A DNA stretch of 64,000 nucleotides from Pristionchus mayeri (GCA_036245805.1 BTRK01000002.1:10164689-10228688); one strand, 5' to 3'. Counted from the stretch's first letter, positions 20,574-33,150 are shown. Translations and numbers: made by a program. Notes: a model not told the origin generated them from the sequence alone.

Positions 20574-22885
20574 ATATCACGCGTGTCGCGTAAGGATCGA
20601 ATAAACCCTGGTACATTGGAAAAGTCGACATTGGGTTCTAGACAATTTTGAATAGCCCATATGGTCCCTCAACAGAAACCAACAAGTTTTGTTCAATATC
20701 TCCATAGTCGACGATGTGAGACGCCGTCAAAGTTGACGGCGTTCGAAATTTGCCGACTTTGGAGCCACAATGCTCAGCCCACAGGGGGTCTTATGGCCCG
20801 TGTTAAAAAGCGAATCTGTGCCAAATTTCACGGAGAATACGCCTGTGCTAATGATCTATCGATACAATTATTTATATTTTCATATATCGATTACATTTAT
20901 TGATTTTTGAACTTTTTTAGTCCCAGTGAATTTTTTTGGCTCAATTGATAGAGCTCGATGAGACGAATCGAATGGTATGCTGAATGCCATATCTAAAATG
21001 GTGAGAAAGATGCGAAAATCACGTTATTAGATTCTCGAAAATCCGTTTGATCCTCTGGCGGAGAGAGTCGACCTTTGATCTTCCCTCTACTGTCGCCCGT
21101 GCGATCGATTTTATCTTTGTTTTTTGATTGATTATGATTGTAAATCACGAAATTGTTGAAATTCAAATATTATAATGCATTAACGTTAATAAATATTCAA
21201 TAATCGACAATTATTGATACGATGTAGATATTGTCACAACCAAATCGCTTCGTTCTCTTCCTCGATGACTCGAACTCTTCTTCATTCTCCACCACAATTT
21301 CATCCTCATCTCCATCTTCGTTCACTTGCTCCTCGAAGAGATCGAATTCAATCTCAGAATCCGACGACTCCACCACATTCATCTTCCTCTTTGATCCACC
21401 CGTAGAGGCCACACTCGATTTCGACCTCGTGTACTTCTACTGTCCCACCTGTAACCGTTTTCTCTCGAGTCGAGAAAATAGTGCAGTCAACTGTTTCTCA
21501 CTGGGTATCTTCTCAAAATTCAGAAGATAGCGCTGTCCATTGCGATCTGAAGGATCCTTCGCTTCCTCGAGCTGCATTCTCATCGCAGATGCATCAGCTC
21601 GTCTGGGGGGGAACGAGAGATCGCTGTTCCTGGAAGTAGTTCTCGGCCACTGCCTTCGCCTTCGGATCGATTCCTCGCGTGACACTCGAGTGCCCATCCT
21701 GTACTGTGATCTGAATTGTTATTATCCTTCCTTGCTTCCCTTGTCTCGATGAGATCGTTGAACATGTCGATCGATCGATCCGTCATTGACTGCTTCTTCA
21801 CTTTAGATACATGGTTTCCTGTATTCTCGTGTTCAATGAGCCAGCGAGTCGTCTGGTAAGATTTTATGCAGCCAGCCGTAGAGCAGTGGAACATCTCCTG
21901 TATGTGTAATTGAAGTAGTGTAACACTGTGTAATTGAAGTAGTGTAACACGTGACTCACGGGGGGAGAATGTCTCGCTGACTTCACAAACGAGAACGTCT
22001 CCCGTTTGATCCCGCATTTGTTCGTTGTGAATGCTAACTTGTAACATCGCCTTAAAAGTAATAGAGCAATGTGAATGTTATGAAACAGTCGGAGATCGGA
22101 AGTCGGAGATGAAGCAAGACCATGAAGTCGATGGAGCATTCCTATTAATATGGTCGTTATTTGATTTATTTATAATTTCAATTATTACTGATTATGGAAT
22201 ATAGTTTAGCATTATGAATGTTATTTGATATTTGAATTTCATATTTGATATAATATTTGAAGTTATATAATATTTGAATTTCATCAATTTCATGATTTAC
22301 AATCATAATCAATCAAAAAACAAAGATAAAATCGATCGCACGGGCGACAGTAGAGGGAAGATCAAAGGTCGACTCTCTCCGCCAGAGGGTCAAACGGATT
22401 TTTCGAGAATCTAATAACGTGATTTTCGCATATTTCTCACCCTTTTAGATATGGCATTCAGCATACCATTCGATTCGTCTCATCGAGCTCTATCAATTGA
22501 GCCAAAAAAATTCACTGGGACTAAAAAAGTGCAAAAATCAATAAATTTAATCGATATATGAAAATATAAATAATTGTATCGATAGATCATTAGCACAGGC
22601 GTATTCTCCGTGAAATTTGGCACAGATTCGCTTTTTAACACGGGCCATAAGACCCCCTGTGGGCTGAGCATTGTGGCTCCAAAGTCGGCAAATTTCGAAC
22701 GCCGTCAACTTTGACGGCGTCTCTCATCGTCGCCGATGGAGATATTGAACAAAACTTGTCTATTTCTGTTGAGGCACATTAAGAACTATCTAAAAATGCT
22801 CACAGAAGCAGGGGTAAAAAATGTACCAGGCTCTTCACGAATCTATTCAATCCTTAGGCGACATGCGTGATATTGGGTTACACAA
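20574..22885. mobile_element. DNA element with ~600-bp terminal inverted arms
   Basis: Left arm about 20574-21172 and right arm about 22262-22885 are reverse complements over nearly their whole length with scattered substitutions and small indels. Shared words include CGACTTTGGAGCCACAATGC and GTCGACCTTTGATCTTCCC. They enclose about 1.1 kb with a decayed minus-strand gene. Long arms with a gene inside resemble Mutator-like or foldback elements; the superfamily is not settled because I could not identify a transposase or a clean target duplication. Confidence 0.8.
21197..22139 (-). pseudogene. C2H2 zinc-finger gene remnant carried by the long-arm element
   Basis: Reading the minus strand, a zinc finger C-x4-C-x12-H-x5-H is seen around 21840-21905 (CSTAGCIKSYQTTRWLIEH). 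After a frame change come ENYFQEQRSLVPP and NGQRYLLNFEKIPSEKQLTA followed by LFSRL (about 21450-21520), and then an acidic tail ending in KRTKRF (21197-21412). The order zinc finger, then an NGQR..LF.FEK..SEKQLTALFSRL-like segment, resembles a widespread invertebrate protein type often found in repetitive DNA. At least two frame breaks and a stop separate the pieces, so this copy is not functional. Function of the family is unknown to me. Confidence 0.5.
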
Positions 22886-24649
22886 ACAACGAGGGTTCAC
22901 TCCGTTCTCGTTTGCTAGAGCGTAGGTTATGAAGTCATGTGTGAGGCCAACAATTTGCTAGAATGTCCTTTCTTAATGATGACTCATGAAAGCGGACTGT
23001 AAAATGTCCATTCTTTGCTCATGTCATAATTTCGAATGAGCGCGCGCTCCATCCTCTTTTCGTAAAATAATGAACACTCGAAGAGGGCACTCGTCTCATT
23101 TTGTGGCCCATTCTCCTGTATTGAGTAATGGTCTGTCGCTCCTCATTTTGCATACTATGCGAAATGAAGAGAGCAGGGAGAGTACTCCCTCTATTCTTGT
23201 CATGCTCTTGTGACCTTGGTCTGGTTTCACTATCGCACCTTTTGGAGTGTTTACGAAATTCAAGCCGCTCAGTTTTCCCCCTCAGTCTTTTCCCCCGCCC
23301 GCCCTAATGTAGCCTCCCATGCTTCTCCCCCCTCCCTCGAAACAGATAACAGACATCTCGCTCGCTACTAGCCTTTTTTAAATTATTCTCCGCAATTATT
23401 CACGTCCATAATCATTATAATTGTATCCTAATCCCTCGCTAGTCCACTCCGATTCATCTCATCCGCCCTAATGCAGCCTAACGTGATTCTTTCCCTTCCT
23501 TGACATACAACTCGCCCTCATTAGTGCACACTCCCCCGCTGGTGGAGAGAAAGTTCACAATTTGTAATTTGATATGTCATCTTTGAAAAAAAGCAGAGGT
23601 CGCTTATTGAAGCTCCAATACTTCCTCTTCCTACCAAGGCCAAGCGCTCCAATATTTCTCGCGTTCCCTGTCCCAATATTGGCCATTTCTAAGGACTTCT
23701 TATATTCCTCTTTCACTCGTCTTCCTCCTTATCTTCGAACGACACTGCTTTCCACTCAAACTTGAGAATTCAGGTGTTTCGTTCATCGTTTCAATAATGG
23801 TTGATGAACCTGACGTCATGTTTTCGGTGAGAGAACATGCCCATAAATATTCCGAACAACACATGACGCATTCATTATGGGTCAAGTCGTTCATATCCTT
23901 CTATTTTTGAATTATATTCTGTTCGGTCGTGGGAATGCAATCTCACTAATGGACCCTAAACTGGTGTGCATAGCTTTGGGACAATACTCATTTCGCGAAC
24001 TTTCTCGAGCACCACACAGAGTTCGTGAAATTAAGAGATGACCCCCTCGTCCTAATAAAGGCTCCATAATACTCTTCCCCCTGCCCCCCCCCCCCCCTCA
24101 TACCTTTCGATAGCGACAAGTTCAGTTATTCCTCCAATACCCGAAGATGTTCTCACCCTCGTTTTTGAAATAACGACGTCAAATCTTCAAATCTTGACTA
24201 AATCGGCTGGATCCTCCCGGATCAACTGCTTGAAATTCCCCGTATTCATTCAGCAGATATCATCTAAAGTAGTTTAGAAATATCTTCATAAACTTGGAAT
24301 ACGTTGCTCTCAATGTGATTTCATATTTCTCCGTTCATTTGACTCGCGTTTCCTGTTAATGACACGCATTGCCTCACATGATCCCCAACCTCAACTTCCA
24401 TTCGGCCAAGGGACTCAATTTCCGTTTGCGTGCAGTTCGAGATTCGCTTCGACTACACTTCATTTTTGTTTCCCTATGTACACTCTATAATACATTGTAA
24501 TTATGATATGAAAAACATAACTTTGGTACGGAAGAATCGCTATTCGGTTCGCTGGACTACTTATGGCGTGCATCTGGGAATTTTACTCAAGATTACGCTA
24601 AGGACTCTCAAAAGCTGCTGAGTATTTTGTGCGTTACTTATAGTCAAGC
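22886..24649. other. Gene-free region with low-complexity tracts
   Basis: No gene recognised. At about 22870-22920 a stretch matches 18185-18240 (ACACAAACAACGAG motif), another piece of the dispersed repeat. A C-rich tract lies at about 24080-24100. Confidence 0.35.
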
Positions 24650-24876
24650 TCGAGAAGGAGTGGATCTCAAAATTGGGTAATTAAACCCCTGACTTTATCA
24701 AACAGGGAAAACGGTAGAAAAGAGCGAAAGAAAGAATATCATAGAATGAGAAATGTGAAATGGAGCATTGGGGGAATAGTAGATGAATCATGATGATACG
24801 AGAAAGGAGAAACGGGAGATTAATCATTATGATGCGATACGGGGAAAGAATATTGGCGATTCCGATTGCCATTACA
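24650..24876 (-). repeat. LTR-like direct repeat, 3' side of BEL-type element
   Basis: About 227 bp nearly identical to 29277-29498, in the same orientation, with small differences including a 5-bp indel. In the orientation of the retroelement genes it starts TGTAATGGCAATCGG. The two repeats bracket the remaining pol and env sequence, as LTRs would. Outer borders could extend a little further and no clear target duplication was found. Confidence 0.7.
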
Positions 24877-27800
24877 CACCGGGGGGAAAAAGCGTGAGAT
24901 GATTATGAATAGGATAAGTATAGCGATTATTACGATACTAACAGTCTGTAGATCGGGAAGGAGGGGGAAGTTGAATGAGGGAGAGGACGGGATGGATGAT
25001 TTCGCAGAAGTTCTGACGGCAGAAGCGGTTTGATGTAGAGTCTTCTCGACCTCGTCGACGAATAGAAGTGTTCCAGTTACGGTGGTTGATTTCGCTTGCT
25101 GCGATCTCTCTCCCGGGCAGCGATAGGAGCAGTTGAGGGCGATTTTGGGAGTGTCGGAAGAGAAATTGATTTGTTGTTGGATTCCATTCTGCATTTGACA
25201 ATAGTAGAGACGATTGTGGAATTGTTTGTATCGGTGCAGGAGAATGTCGTTGATGTTTCCGACGAGGAAGAAATGCAATTTGTTTCGAATTGACTTCCTG
25301 CCATGCAATTGAAACAGCCAACTGCTGATGAAGTTGAAATCGTGCATTCATTGAAGTCTTGCATTGTATCAAGTAGTAGATTGTCGAAGTTCACTTTCAC
25401 TTGTAGTACTTGATTGTCAGACGTTTGAGCTTCGATTCCGTTTGGACTAGTCATCAGTTGTATTCCTTGTCGTTGGAGGGGGAGAGTGTGATGTTCCTTG
25501 AAGAATCGTTCGACATTTCCGTCTGGACACGTGCAGGATGCAGACGTTGAGGCCGTCTGACAGGTGCATGTTGACGGTTGAAATTGACACTTGAATTCGA
25601 TTGCTTCTGTTCGAGTTCCACATTGAACTTGTCCAGCGGATCTGGGAATGAAGAGGGAAGGAGCCGCATCTTCGATAATCGTGGTTCTTGTTCCATCTGT
25701 TAGGAAGTGTGAGCTCAAGATTGGAGCATGCGATGAGCTAGCGGATATCAGGGTTATCGTGAGATCGTTCCATCGATTGGTCTCTCCAGGTCTCAGTTCT
25801 ATGGAATGCTTCATTTGATCGTTTCCATTGTTCTCAAGTTCGATTTGCACCTTCACATAGCTGATCCACTGTAAGCACCGGAATGCCTCGAAGATGATTG
25901 AACTTGTTTGATTGATTTGGTTTCGGTAGAAGACGCAGGAGGGTGAGCAGCTGACGCACCCTCCTCATGTGATGCATCCACAAGACGAAGCACTGTGGTT
26001 GAAGCCGGGGCTTGTAGATTCAAAGAAATGGGTAGGAGCCGAATGGTTCACTGCGTTACACATCACTCCGTCGCATGCGCCTGGGCTGAATGCGTCTCCA
26101 CAGACGTGATGGCTAGTTGTCGCGAATTCATGGGATCGGGTGAAATACATCGTCTGCTTATCGCATTTGTGACTGATTTGAGGGGGTATGACATTTGAGC
26201 AACGACATTTGCGCAACGGGGTAAAACACGACAAATGAGCAACAAATTTTGCACATGCGACATTTGCGCAACGGGCCATAACTCCCTTCAGGATCATCGT
26301 AGAGTGCCCAGATTGGGTACGTTGGGTAGCTATGGGTTCACTCTACCGTAACCCACACTGGTCTTTGGTCTTTCTCCTCGGGGGCGACATTTGCGCAACG
26401 GGCCATAACTCCCTTCAGGATCATCGTAGAGTGCCCAGATTGGGTACGTTGGGTAGCTATGGGTTCACTCTACCGTAACTCTACCGAGGAGAAAGACCTT
26501 AATTTTGGGTATATTCCACACCACGTTAATTTTGGGTATATTCTCACACCACCTTAATTTTGGGTATATTCTCCCACCGCCTTAATTTATTTTTTTTCAT
26601 TTTTCATCTTAATTTTTCATCGTGAACATCAAAGATAACAAGAAATCCATTGAGGATATCGGGTGAAGAATCGAACACTTCGTAGAGGATCGCCTACGCC
26701 TTTCATATGATGAATTCCGTTGCGCAAATGTCGCCCCCGAGGAGAAAGACCAAAGACCAGTGTGGGATACGGTAGAGTGAACCCATAGCTACCCAACGTA
26801 CCCAATCTGGGCACTCTAAGATGATCCTGAAGGGAGTTATGGCCCGTTGCGCAAATGTCGCCCCCGAGGAGAAAGACCAAAGACCAGTGTGGGTTACGGT
26901 AGAGTGAACCCATAGCTACCCAACGTACCCAATCTGGGCACTCTACGATGATCCTGAAGGCAGTTATGGCCCGTTGCGCAAATGTCGTTGCTCAAATGTC
27001 ATACCCCCTGATTTGATCCACTCTGATTGATATTATGGTTCCGATTTCTCCATTTGCATCACGGATGACGAGGCAGGACGTTTGTCCGATGGGTCTCAGT
27101 GTGAGGAGGGCTGAGTTGGAGATTGTGCAGTGCAGAATTCCATCTTGGGATCGGGAGCATTCGTGCTCTTCCGCTCGGATTGATGAGACTTCTGAACATG
27201 ATTGAGTGGTTGGGGATGTGATCAGTATGATAGCGAGCATCGCAGTTGAGAGTTGGGCTCGCTTCCATCTATTTATTCTCGGTCGGTAGTATTGGTTGGG
27301 GTTCACTGTTCCTTGAATTGGATTGATCGTTGGGGGTGCTCTGCGAATGAAGAAACAGCAGACTCGTCGAATTCCTCGGAAGATGAAGGAGAGAATTGTG
27401 CAAAGGTCGAGAATGCGGGATATGATGAAACCGACGAAGAAGATCGAACAGATGAATGAGAGTGAGTCGTAATAACTCCAGCATGAAGGGGCCAATGCGA
27501 AAGGTACGCAGAGTTTGCATCTTATGCGTTCGCACACTGGCCGACCTTGACAGTGAATCTTCTCATCCGGAAGAACGATTCCTTCGTTCCAAGACTGCAC
27601 TGTAATCTCGTGGTCTTCCGCTACGAGACTCCATGGGAATAGGATTGGATTCTCCGTTGCATGCAACTCTTGGACGAAGATGCAATATTCGTTCACGCAA
27701 GCCCGAATTGAAATTCCGTTGGATTGGCCTTGCGGGCGAATGGTAATTCCGAGGTGTGAACATTCGATTGCTATTGGTGAATGAATTGATGTGTTGTTGT

Positions 27801-28401
27801 TATGTTCGTGTGGGTAGTAGAACTGCCGAATTGTTCCCCATGCTCGAATCGGTATGTGTCGATCGAGAAATACGTAGGATGTCACCTTCTCTCCATAGAA
27901 ACAGAAGGCATTAGCATTCTCGATTGAGGAGCTTGAGTGGACATGGCAGAATGAGGAGGAACCGGTGACGGGAGTGTGCGATGAGAGTGTGAAGTGGTTC
28001 CACTCTTGTCCATCCATTCCGAAGCAACGGTGATCGTCAGGAGTAAAGACGTCAGTGGTCGTGATGTCCAACTTGGGTACGATCAGTACTGTCCCGTCCA
28101 TCAATTGAATCTGGGAGAATAGACCGTAGAGTCCGTTGACCTCGCAGTGGCTCTCCCGAGTGAATGAACAGACTTGCGGAGGGACGTATTGTTTCAGTTC
28201 CGATGGAATGCTGCCGATGGATGAACTGTTTGCATGTTTGCCGTTGTAGAAACTGCATGTTCTGGTCCACTTGGGGCATTGACATTCGGGACCACAGTAT
28301 CCTGTATTGGTTTCATTTGAAGGGGGCATACGAAGGTGGCCTTTCGGGCATATCATTCTTTGCCAGCACATTCTTTGGTTCTTGTCGTCGAGATCTCGCA
28401 T
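24820..28401 (-). pseudogene. Retroelement env: phlebovirus-type glycoprotein precursor, interrupted
   Basis: A large minus-strand frame runs 28401-27009, then resumes beyond a transposon insertion at about 26173 down to about 25077, with an overlapping tail to 24820. The upstream half is cysteine-rich, with an internal hydrophobic segment around 27450-27530. A second signal-like hydrophobic stretch near 27190-27240 precedes a second cysteine-rich half. This two-part order is like a bunyavirus/phlebovirus glycoprotein precursor (receptor-binding part then class II fusion protein), a type of envelope gene known from some BEL/Pao elements. Damage: an 827-bp hAT-like insertion at 26182-27008, and an in-frame TGA at about 25965-25967. 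The C-terminal end after about 25080 is unclear. The copy is therefore broken. The assignment rests on architecture and position and not on a search. Confidence 0.65.
26182..27008. mobile_element. hAT-like non-autonomous element inserted in env
   Basis: 827 bp with inverted ends GGGGGTATGACATTTGAGC and an exact 8-bp target duplication, TGATTTGA, at 26174-26181 and 27009-27016. Inside, a ~115-bp block (GCCATAACTCCCTTCAGG...) appears twice on the left and twice inverted on the right. A ~28-bp unit TTAATTTTGGGTATATTC is repeated three times in the centre. No transposase is encoded. The flanks join the env frame when the insertion is disregarded. Confidence 0.88.
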
Positions 28402-28476
28402 CGTCGCTGCTCCGAATCCGTGTTGAGTGCAGGGTGTGACGTACAGTATCTGAAGACGAGTAGAAGTCGATTGGGG

Positions 28477-29276
28477 TCATCTTGCATCCGAAGTTGCACC
28501 AACGGTTGACAGGAGAGCAATAGTGACGAGCAGAGAAATGGTTGGATTGAGGCGGGCGCTCCTTCGCAGTGGCGGATTTTCTGATTCAGGTTGTTGAGTA
28601 TTCAGATTCGATTTTGGTTGATCATTCTCGTTAGATTTTGATTTGTGGTCATCGATCTCCAGCTTGTATAGAAGAGATAGAGGACGGTGGAGGGTTCCGT
28701 TTCCAGTCTTGACTATTGCCGATCTATCATTTCTTATTTCGAGTATCTTTCCTAATCGCCATTGTCCACGTTCAGTTCCGGCATCTCCGATGATCACGAT
28801 ATCTTCCTTTTGTGGGTCCTGATTGTTGATCAATCGACCGTGCTCGTGTTCTCTCCGATACTTTTCTCTGAGGCTGGTAAGATATTCTCTCTTCCATCTC
28901 TTCCACAATCGGTTGAGGAGAGACATGGATGACGTCCAGGAGTCGATCACTGAGTCACGAAGAGTCTGTCTGGGTCGCCAATCTTCGTCGTCGTTGTCTC
29001 CATCTACTTCTGCCTGAAGGCGGGGAAGTGAGAGTGTGGCGTAAGGACGAAGGAAATCGACTGGGCGAAGTGGTGTGAAATCGAGATCGGAGCCGATGGC
29101 GGTGAGAGGTCGAGTATTCAGAATGGCTTCGGTTTCTTTGACAAGAGTAGTGAATTCTTCCAGTGGAAGAATCTTCGTTCCAAGAACTGCCTTGAGGGAG
29201 GTCTTCGTCAATCCTACGATCCTTTCGTATGCTCCACCGGACCAGGGCGATAGAGGCGTCAGGAATTTGAATTGAA
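28477..29276 (-). pseudogene. BEL/Pao integrase C-terminal region, truncated pol
   Basis: The minus-strand frame opens directly against the LTR-like repeat and encodes the end of the integrase core (SPWSGGAYERIVGLTK, then ETEAILNTRPLT) and the following C-terminal domain (DWRPRQTLRDSVIDSW, KEDIVIIGDAG, WRLGKILEI, RPLSLLYKLE). This is the DUF5641-type module characteristic of BEL/Pao pol polyproteins. Gag, protease, reverse transcriptase, RNase H and most of integrase are missing, so the element cannot mobilise itself. The env gene follows directly downstream. Confidence 0.85.
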
Positions 29277-29498
29277 TCGAGAAGGAGTGGATCTCAAACT
29301 TGCGTAATTAAACCCCTGACTTTATCAAACAGGGAAAACGGTAGAAAAGAGCGAAAGAAAGAATAGAATGAGAAATGTGAAATGGAGCATTGGGGGAATA
29401 GTAGATGAATCATGATGATACGAGAAAGGAGGAACGGGAGATTAATCATTATGACGCGATACGGGGAAAGAATATTGGCGATTCCGATTGCCATTACA
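29277..29498 (-). repeat. LTR-like direct repeat, 5' side of BEL-type element
   Basis: About 222 bp matching 24650-24876. It abuts the truncated integrase coding sequence, so the internal deletion has removed everything between the 5' repeat and the end of pol. Confidence 0.7.
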
Positions 29499-29836
29499 TT
29501 ACTCAAGTGAAAACTCAAGCGAAAGTCCTTCGGTTCGCCCAATCTCCTGACCCTGAGCTCTTCCCACGAAACTTGGATACTTCTCGTGAATGAAGGCCAA
29601 GCCGGGTTCCCACTCCCTCCCTTTCCTTCCCACACCCTCTTGCATACGCGGCTCCTATTTCCATGTCTCGTCGGGCTCGACTCTTCTTTGTAATTTCCCG
29701 GTGGCATATTGCTTGTAGAAAAAATGTGTTCCAACCATTTCCTGTTTCAGTTTACACGCCTGGGGCTAAATATACTCTGACTTTACCGCGTACTTCCTTT
29801 CTTTGTTACAATGAAAATAATTTATTTGCAGTACAA

Positions 29837-32245
29837 ATGTATTACGAGGGCACTCGAATCGTTCATGACTGTTTCTGCACCAGCGCAATTCTCATCAACA
29901 TTTTATTAATTGTAATTATCATCAGGAAAACGCCACATAAATTGAGGTAATGACACATTTCCCGTTGAAATTGCTAATGCCCGACTAATTTGAGTTCGTA
30001 TTCAATAATTCTTCTAAATTTCGCTATTATCGAAATTGCTTCAGCGATCGCTTCGCTCTTCATCTTCAACAGGTTTTGTTTTAGGTTTTCTAAAATGTGA
30101 TCTCTGAACATTACCTAACGAGACTGTTACACGAATTTCGAAACCGAATTTTATCCAAGTACGTAATTCAGAGCAATTTTGCTGAACCCTCGAGACGCCG
30201 ATAAATACACGGTGTTTGCTAGCACGGGACCCTGTCGGTTGACAGGTAACTTTATAATATTCTCCATTTTACATATTGTCGCCACTAGGTGGCGTAGTCT
30301 TAGCTAAGCCTGCATGATATCACTTAGTACACAAACGGGTAAAAATTATGTAAGACTAAGGATTTCTCAGGTTCGAGTCGCGTCTGCCTCGCTGCATCCG
30401 CTTTTCTCTCACATGGTCACTGCCACTTCTACATTCTGCTCGGTTTCAGCTTCTGTTTTCGGTAGGTGCAAGGAACATCCATAGAATGGAAGAGAATGTG
30501 CACTTTTGATCGTGACTAAGCACGTTTCTCGTCCTCCATTACTCTAATCCTAACAAAGTGCACAACTCCCACAAAAAGCTCGCATCTCATTAGTAAAGGA
30601 AGGTTTTATGCCAGAGAGGAGCGTTTTGTGGTCTCTGCAATTCATGGCATCAATAAGTATTCCAGTAGGAAGTAATTTAGGAAATATATTCCCGTTGCGT
30701 ACACCCTCTCGTTCCCCGATCCACGAGATTTCATTTTCGCCCCGGGGTGGGAGTGGCGCTACAAGTGTCGAATGCGTCACACATGTTTGCTTCGCACCAC
30801 GCGCTTGCACCAGAAACCACTCAAGGGGCTATATTGGAAACATCATATAGGGTCCGCTGAAGCTTTGAGAGGGTCAGGTCCTTCTAAATGTTCCAGTACA
30901 GCTGCATTAATTAAGAACTATTGGATCCGCAGAAGATTTGAGATGACCCGAATCCTCTGGTTTCCCTGAACAGTTGTAAATTAATAAAAGCACTTCGCAG
31001 GTACATTTCGATCAAGTATTCTGCACCAAACACGCATCGTCTTTACTACACCCTTGCGCTATTGTACACACCAACAGCGGTCGTTTATGTGAGCTAAAAT
31101 ATAAATACAATACAATTTACATAATATTTTAGACGATTTTCGGAGCAGCGCCAATATTAGACTCGTCCACGTTGGAAATCGTTATGAAAGCCAGCCATCC
31201 TCGTTATGACTTCAATGCATCGGCCAAGAGTGAATTACTGATTGGTCAGATACAATTTTAATGATTATCCATATTTTCGAAATACTTGCTAAAAAGGTCG
31301 TTAAATTAAAATTGGAAATTTATTGCCTTTTTCAGGAGTCGTAAAGGGTGTGTCAATTCGGCTCGGACAAGCGTGGTTTCAGGTAAGTACTGAGACAGTG
31401 TACAAATGTGAGGTGATTACCGGAACAAATGGAGATAATTTTCTCATTTACCAAACGTTCATAAAATCAAGCAAGTGGTCATGAAATGCATGCACTATAT
31501 AGTGCCCTGTGTAATAGTCCTTATTTATCATTTCCTCAATGTTTGGTCAACAAACAATATGTGATTTCCTTTCGAATAATATTGTTTTTTCACAGGCCAT
31601 CCTCATTCCCGCCTACGTGGTCATCATCGTGAGCGCCTTCCGCATCCATCGATTGCTCTCGTCGAGTCTGAGGATGAGCGAAAAGAGCAGAAGGATGCAC
31701 AAGGAGATCATGCAGGTGAGAAACACAGACATACCAGGGCCCGAAATTAACAATAATAACTATTTGTCAACTCCCGAGGTAATTAATTGGGATGGGACAC
31801 TCATGAGTCATTGAATGTGAGAGAGGTCTGCGAAATTGGTACAAGATATTATGTTTTTGATTTCACTAATGGATACACTGCAGCCTCTTACGTGTGTTCG
31901 CAAAAACCGGAAATTTCCATTTTCAGGGTCTTATCTTCCAAGCGATGCTCCCTCTTTTCTACGTGACCGTAATCGGAGTGAATCAAGCATTCCGAGCGCG
32001 AATCTTGCCAGATTGGAAGGAGAACGGATACCTGCTGATTACGGTAGGTTTGGGCTCAGTAGTTACATTTTAAATCGTTAATCCTTTAAAATTGAAATTA
32101 TGTTACAGGTGTCCGCCATGACTCTCACTGCGAGCCCGCTTAGCACGCTATTTTTCATTCGTCCTTATCGATTGTGAGTGAAATATTTCTGCTCTTTACA
32201 TACATCCGTTTCAGAAAACCGGATCAAAAGAAATGTGTTTATTGA
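29837..32245 (+). CDS. Srd/Str-like seven-transmembrane chemoreceptor
   Basis: Secure exons are 31001-31088, 31133-31244, 31336-31382, 31596-31715, 31927-32043, 32109-32173 and 32215-32245. An N-terminal exon at 29837-29946 (MYYEGTRIVHD, TM1) and a middle piece at about 30177-30246 (DKYTVFASTGPCR) belong to the same gene, but the joints between 29946 and 31001 are uncertain and one exon may be missing. Landmarks are YYTLALLYTPTAVVY, a TM5 segment AILIPAYVVIIVSAFRI, the pre-TM6 helix EKSRRMHKEIMQGLIFQAML, and the TM7 end STLFFIRPYR. These fit the nematode Str superfamily, most like Srd. The downstream splice sites are all canonical. It is likely a chemosensory receptor; functional status of this copy is undecided because of the 5' region. 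Confidence 0.65.
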
Positions 32246-33150
32246 ATTAGTAAAGTACGGTATTGACCTTTCAGAGCGCTCGTTTCTATGTTCGGTCGTC
32301 GCACTTACCTATACTCTCCACCAGGAACTACTGAAGGTTAGGCTTTTTTTAGGAACATTTGCAGGAGTGCATTTTCCAGGTTTCCTGTACGTAAACATCG
32401 CATCATCTGTTTAGAGCATCTGTACCCTAGCAATTTCGTATCTAAAATATTTTACGGTTGTTTGCATTTTGCAGATCGACGGCCTTCTCCATTGATTCTC
32501 GCTCTCCATCCCAACATGGTAGCACAGGAAATGCAGTGATCTCAATACGTGCGCATCATATAAGCTCGAATACATATGGACATTTGCTTAACTGTGATAC
32601 TTCATTGTGGCTGTGCAATTTCGTGTCAGTTTCAGGCATCTATTAATTTTTTTGATTCCGTTTCTATGCTTGCAATAAACGGAAGTAATGCGAAATTGTA
32701 CGTTCAGGAATGTGTGACCATCTTAGTGGTTTTCTCTGAAGTATGTGACACAAGCCGGAAGTGCCCCAAGTCACACGCTTGTCAGGTCACGATCAAAAGT
32801 ACATTACATCGATATCAACAGTCCATAATAATTAGCTCGGAGCAGATGTTGCACTATATTGAGTGTTGGTGCTGGTTCCTAGAGACGATAATCGAAAACA
32901 GCGGTCTTTAAAAGGCAAAAGTCAAGTGCACAAGTCACGCGTGTTGTTCAGTTTCCAGCGGTATAAATACGTTAATAAATGGTTCAAAAGTGGGAGTTTC
33001 GCGCCCACTCACAAGTTGTTTGCATGTTATAGTGTTATGAGAATATAAATCGTAGTTCATTTGAAGCTTGCAGTTTTGCGAGAAGTGTGCCATACTATCA
33101 CAAACAAGAAAAATGCAAACAGACAATCTAAACGCTTCCCGAATCGAATT
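32246..33150. other. Intergenic region between receptors
   Basis: No gene or clear repeat recognised. The end of this stretch should hold the promoter of the Sre-like gene that starts at 33151. Confidence 0.3.

Noticed and set aside
21214..21752. Plus-strand open frames inside the long-arm element
   Set aside because: Serine-rich antisense shadows of the acidic and zinc-finger gene pieces on the minus strand.
24820..25372. Two overlapping minus-strand frames (175 and 144 codons) as separate genes
   Set aside because: They overlap the end of the env frame and lack independent features; treated as alternative frames of the same region.
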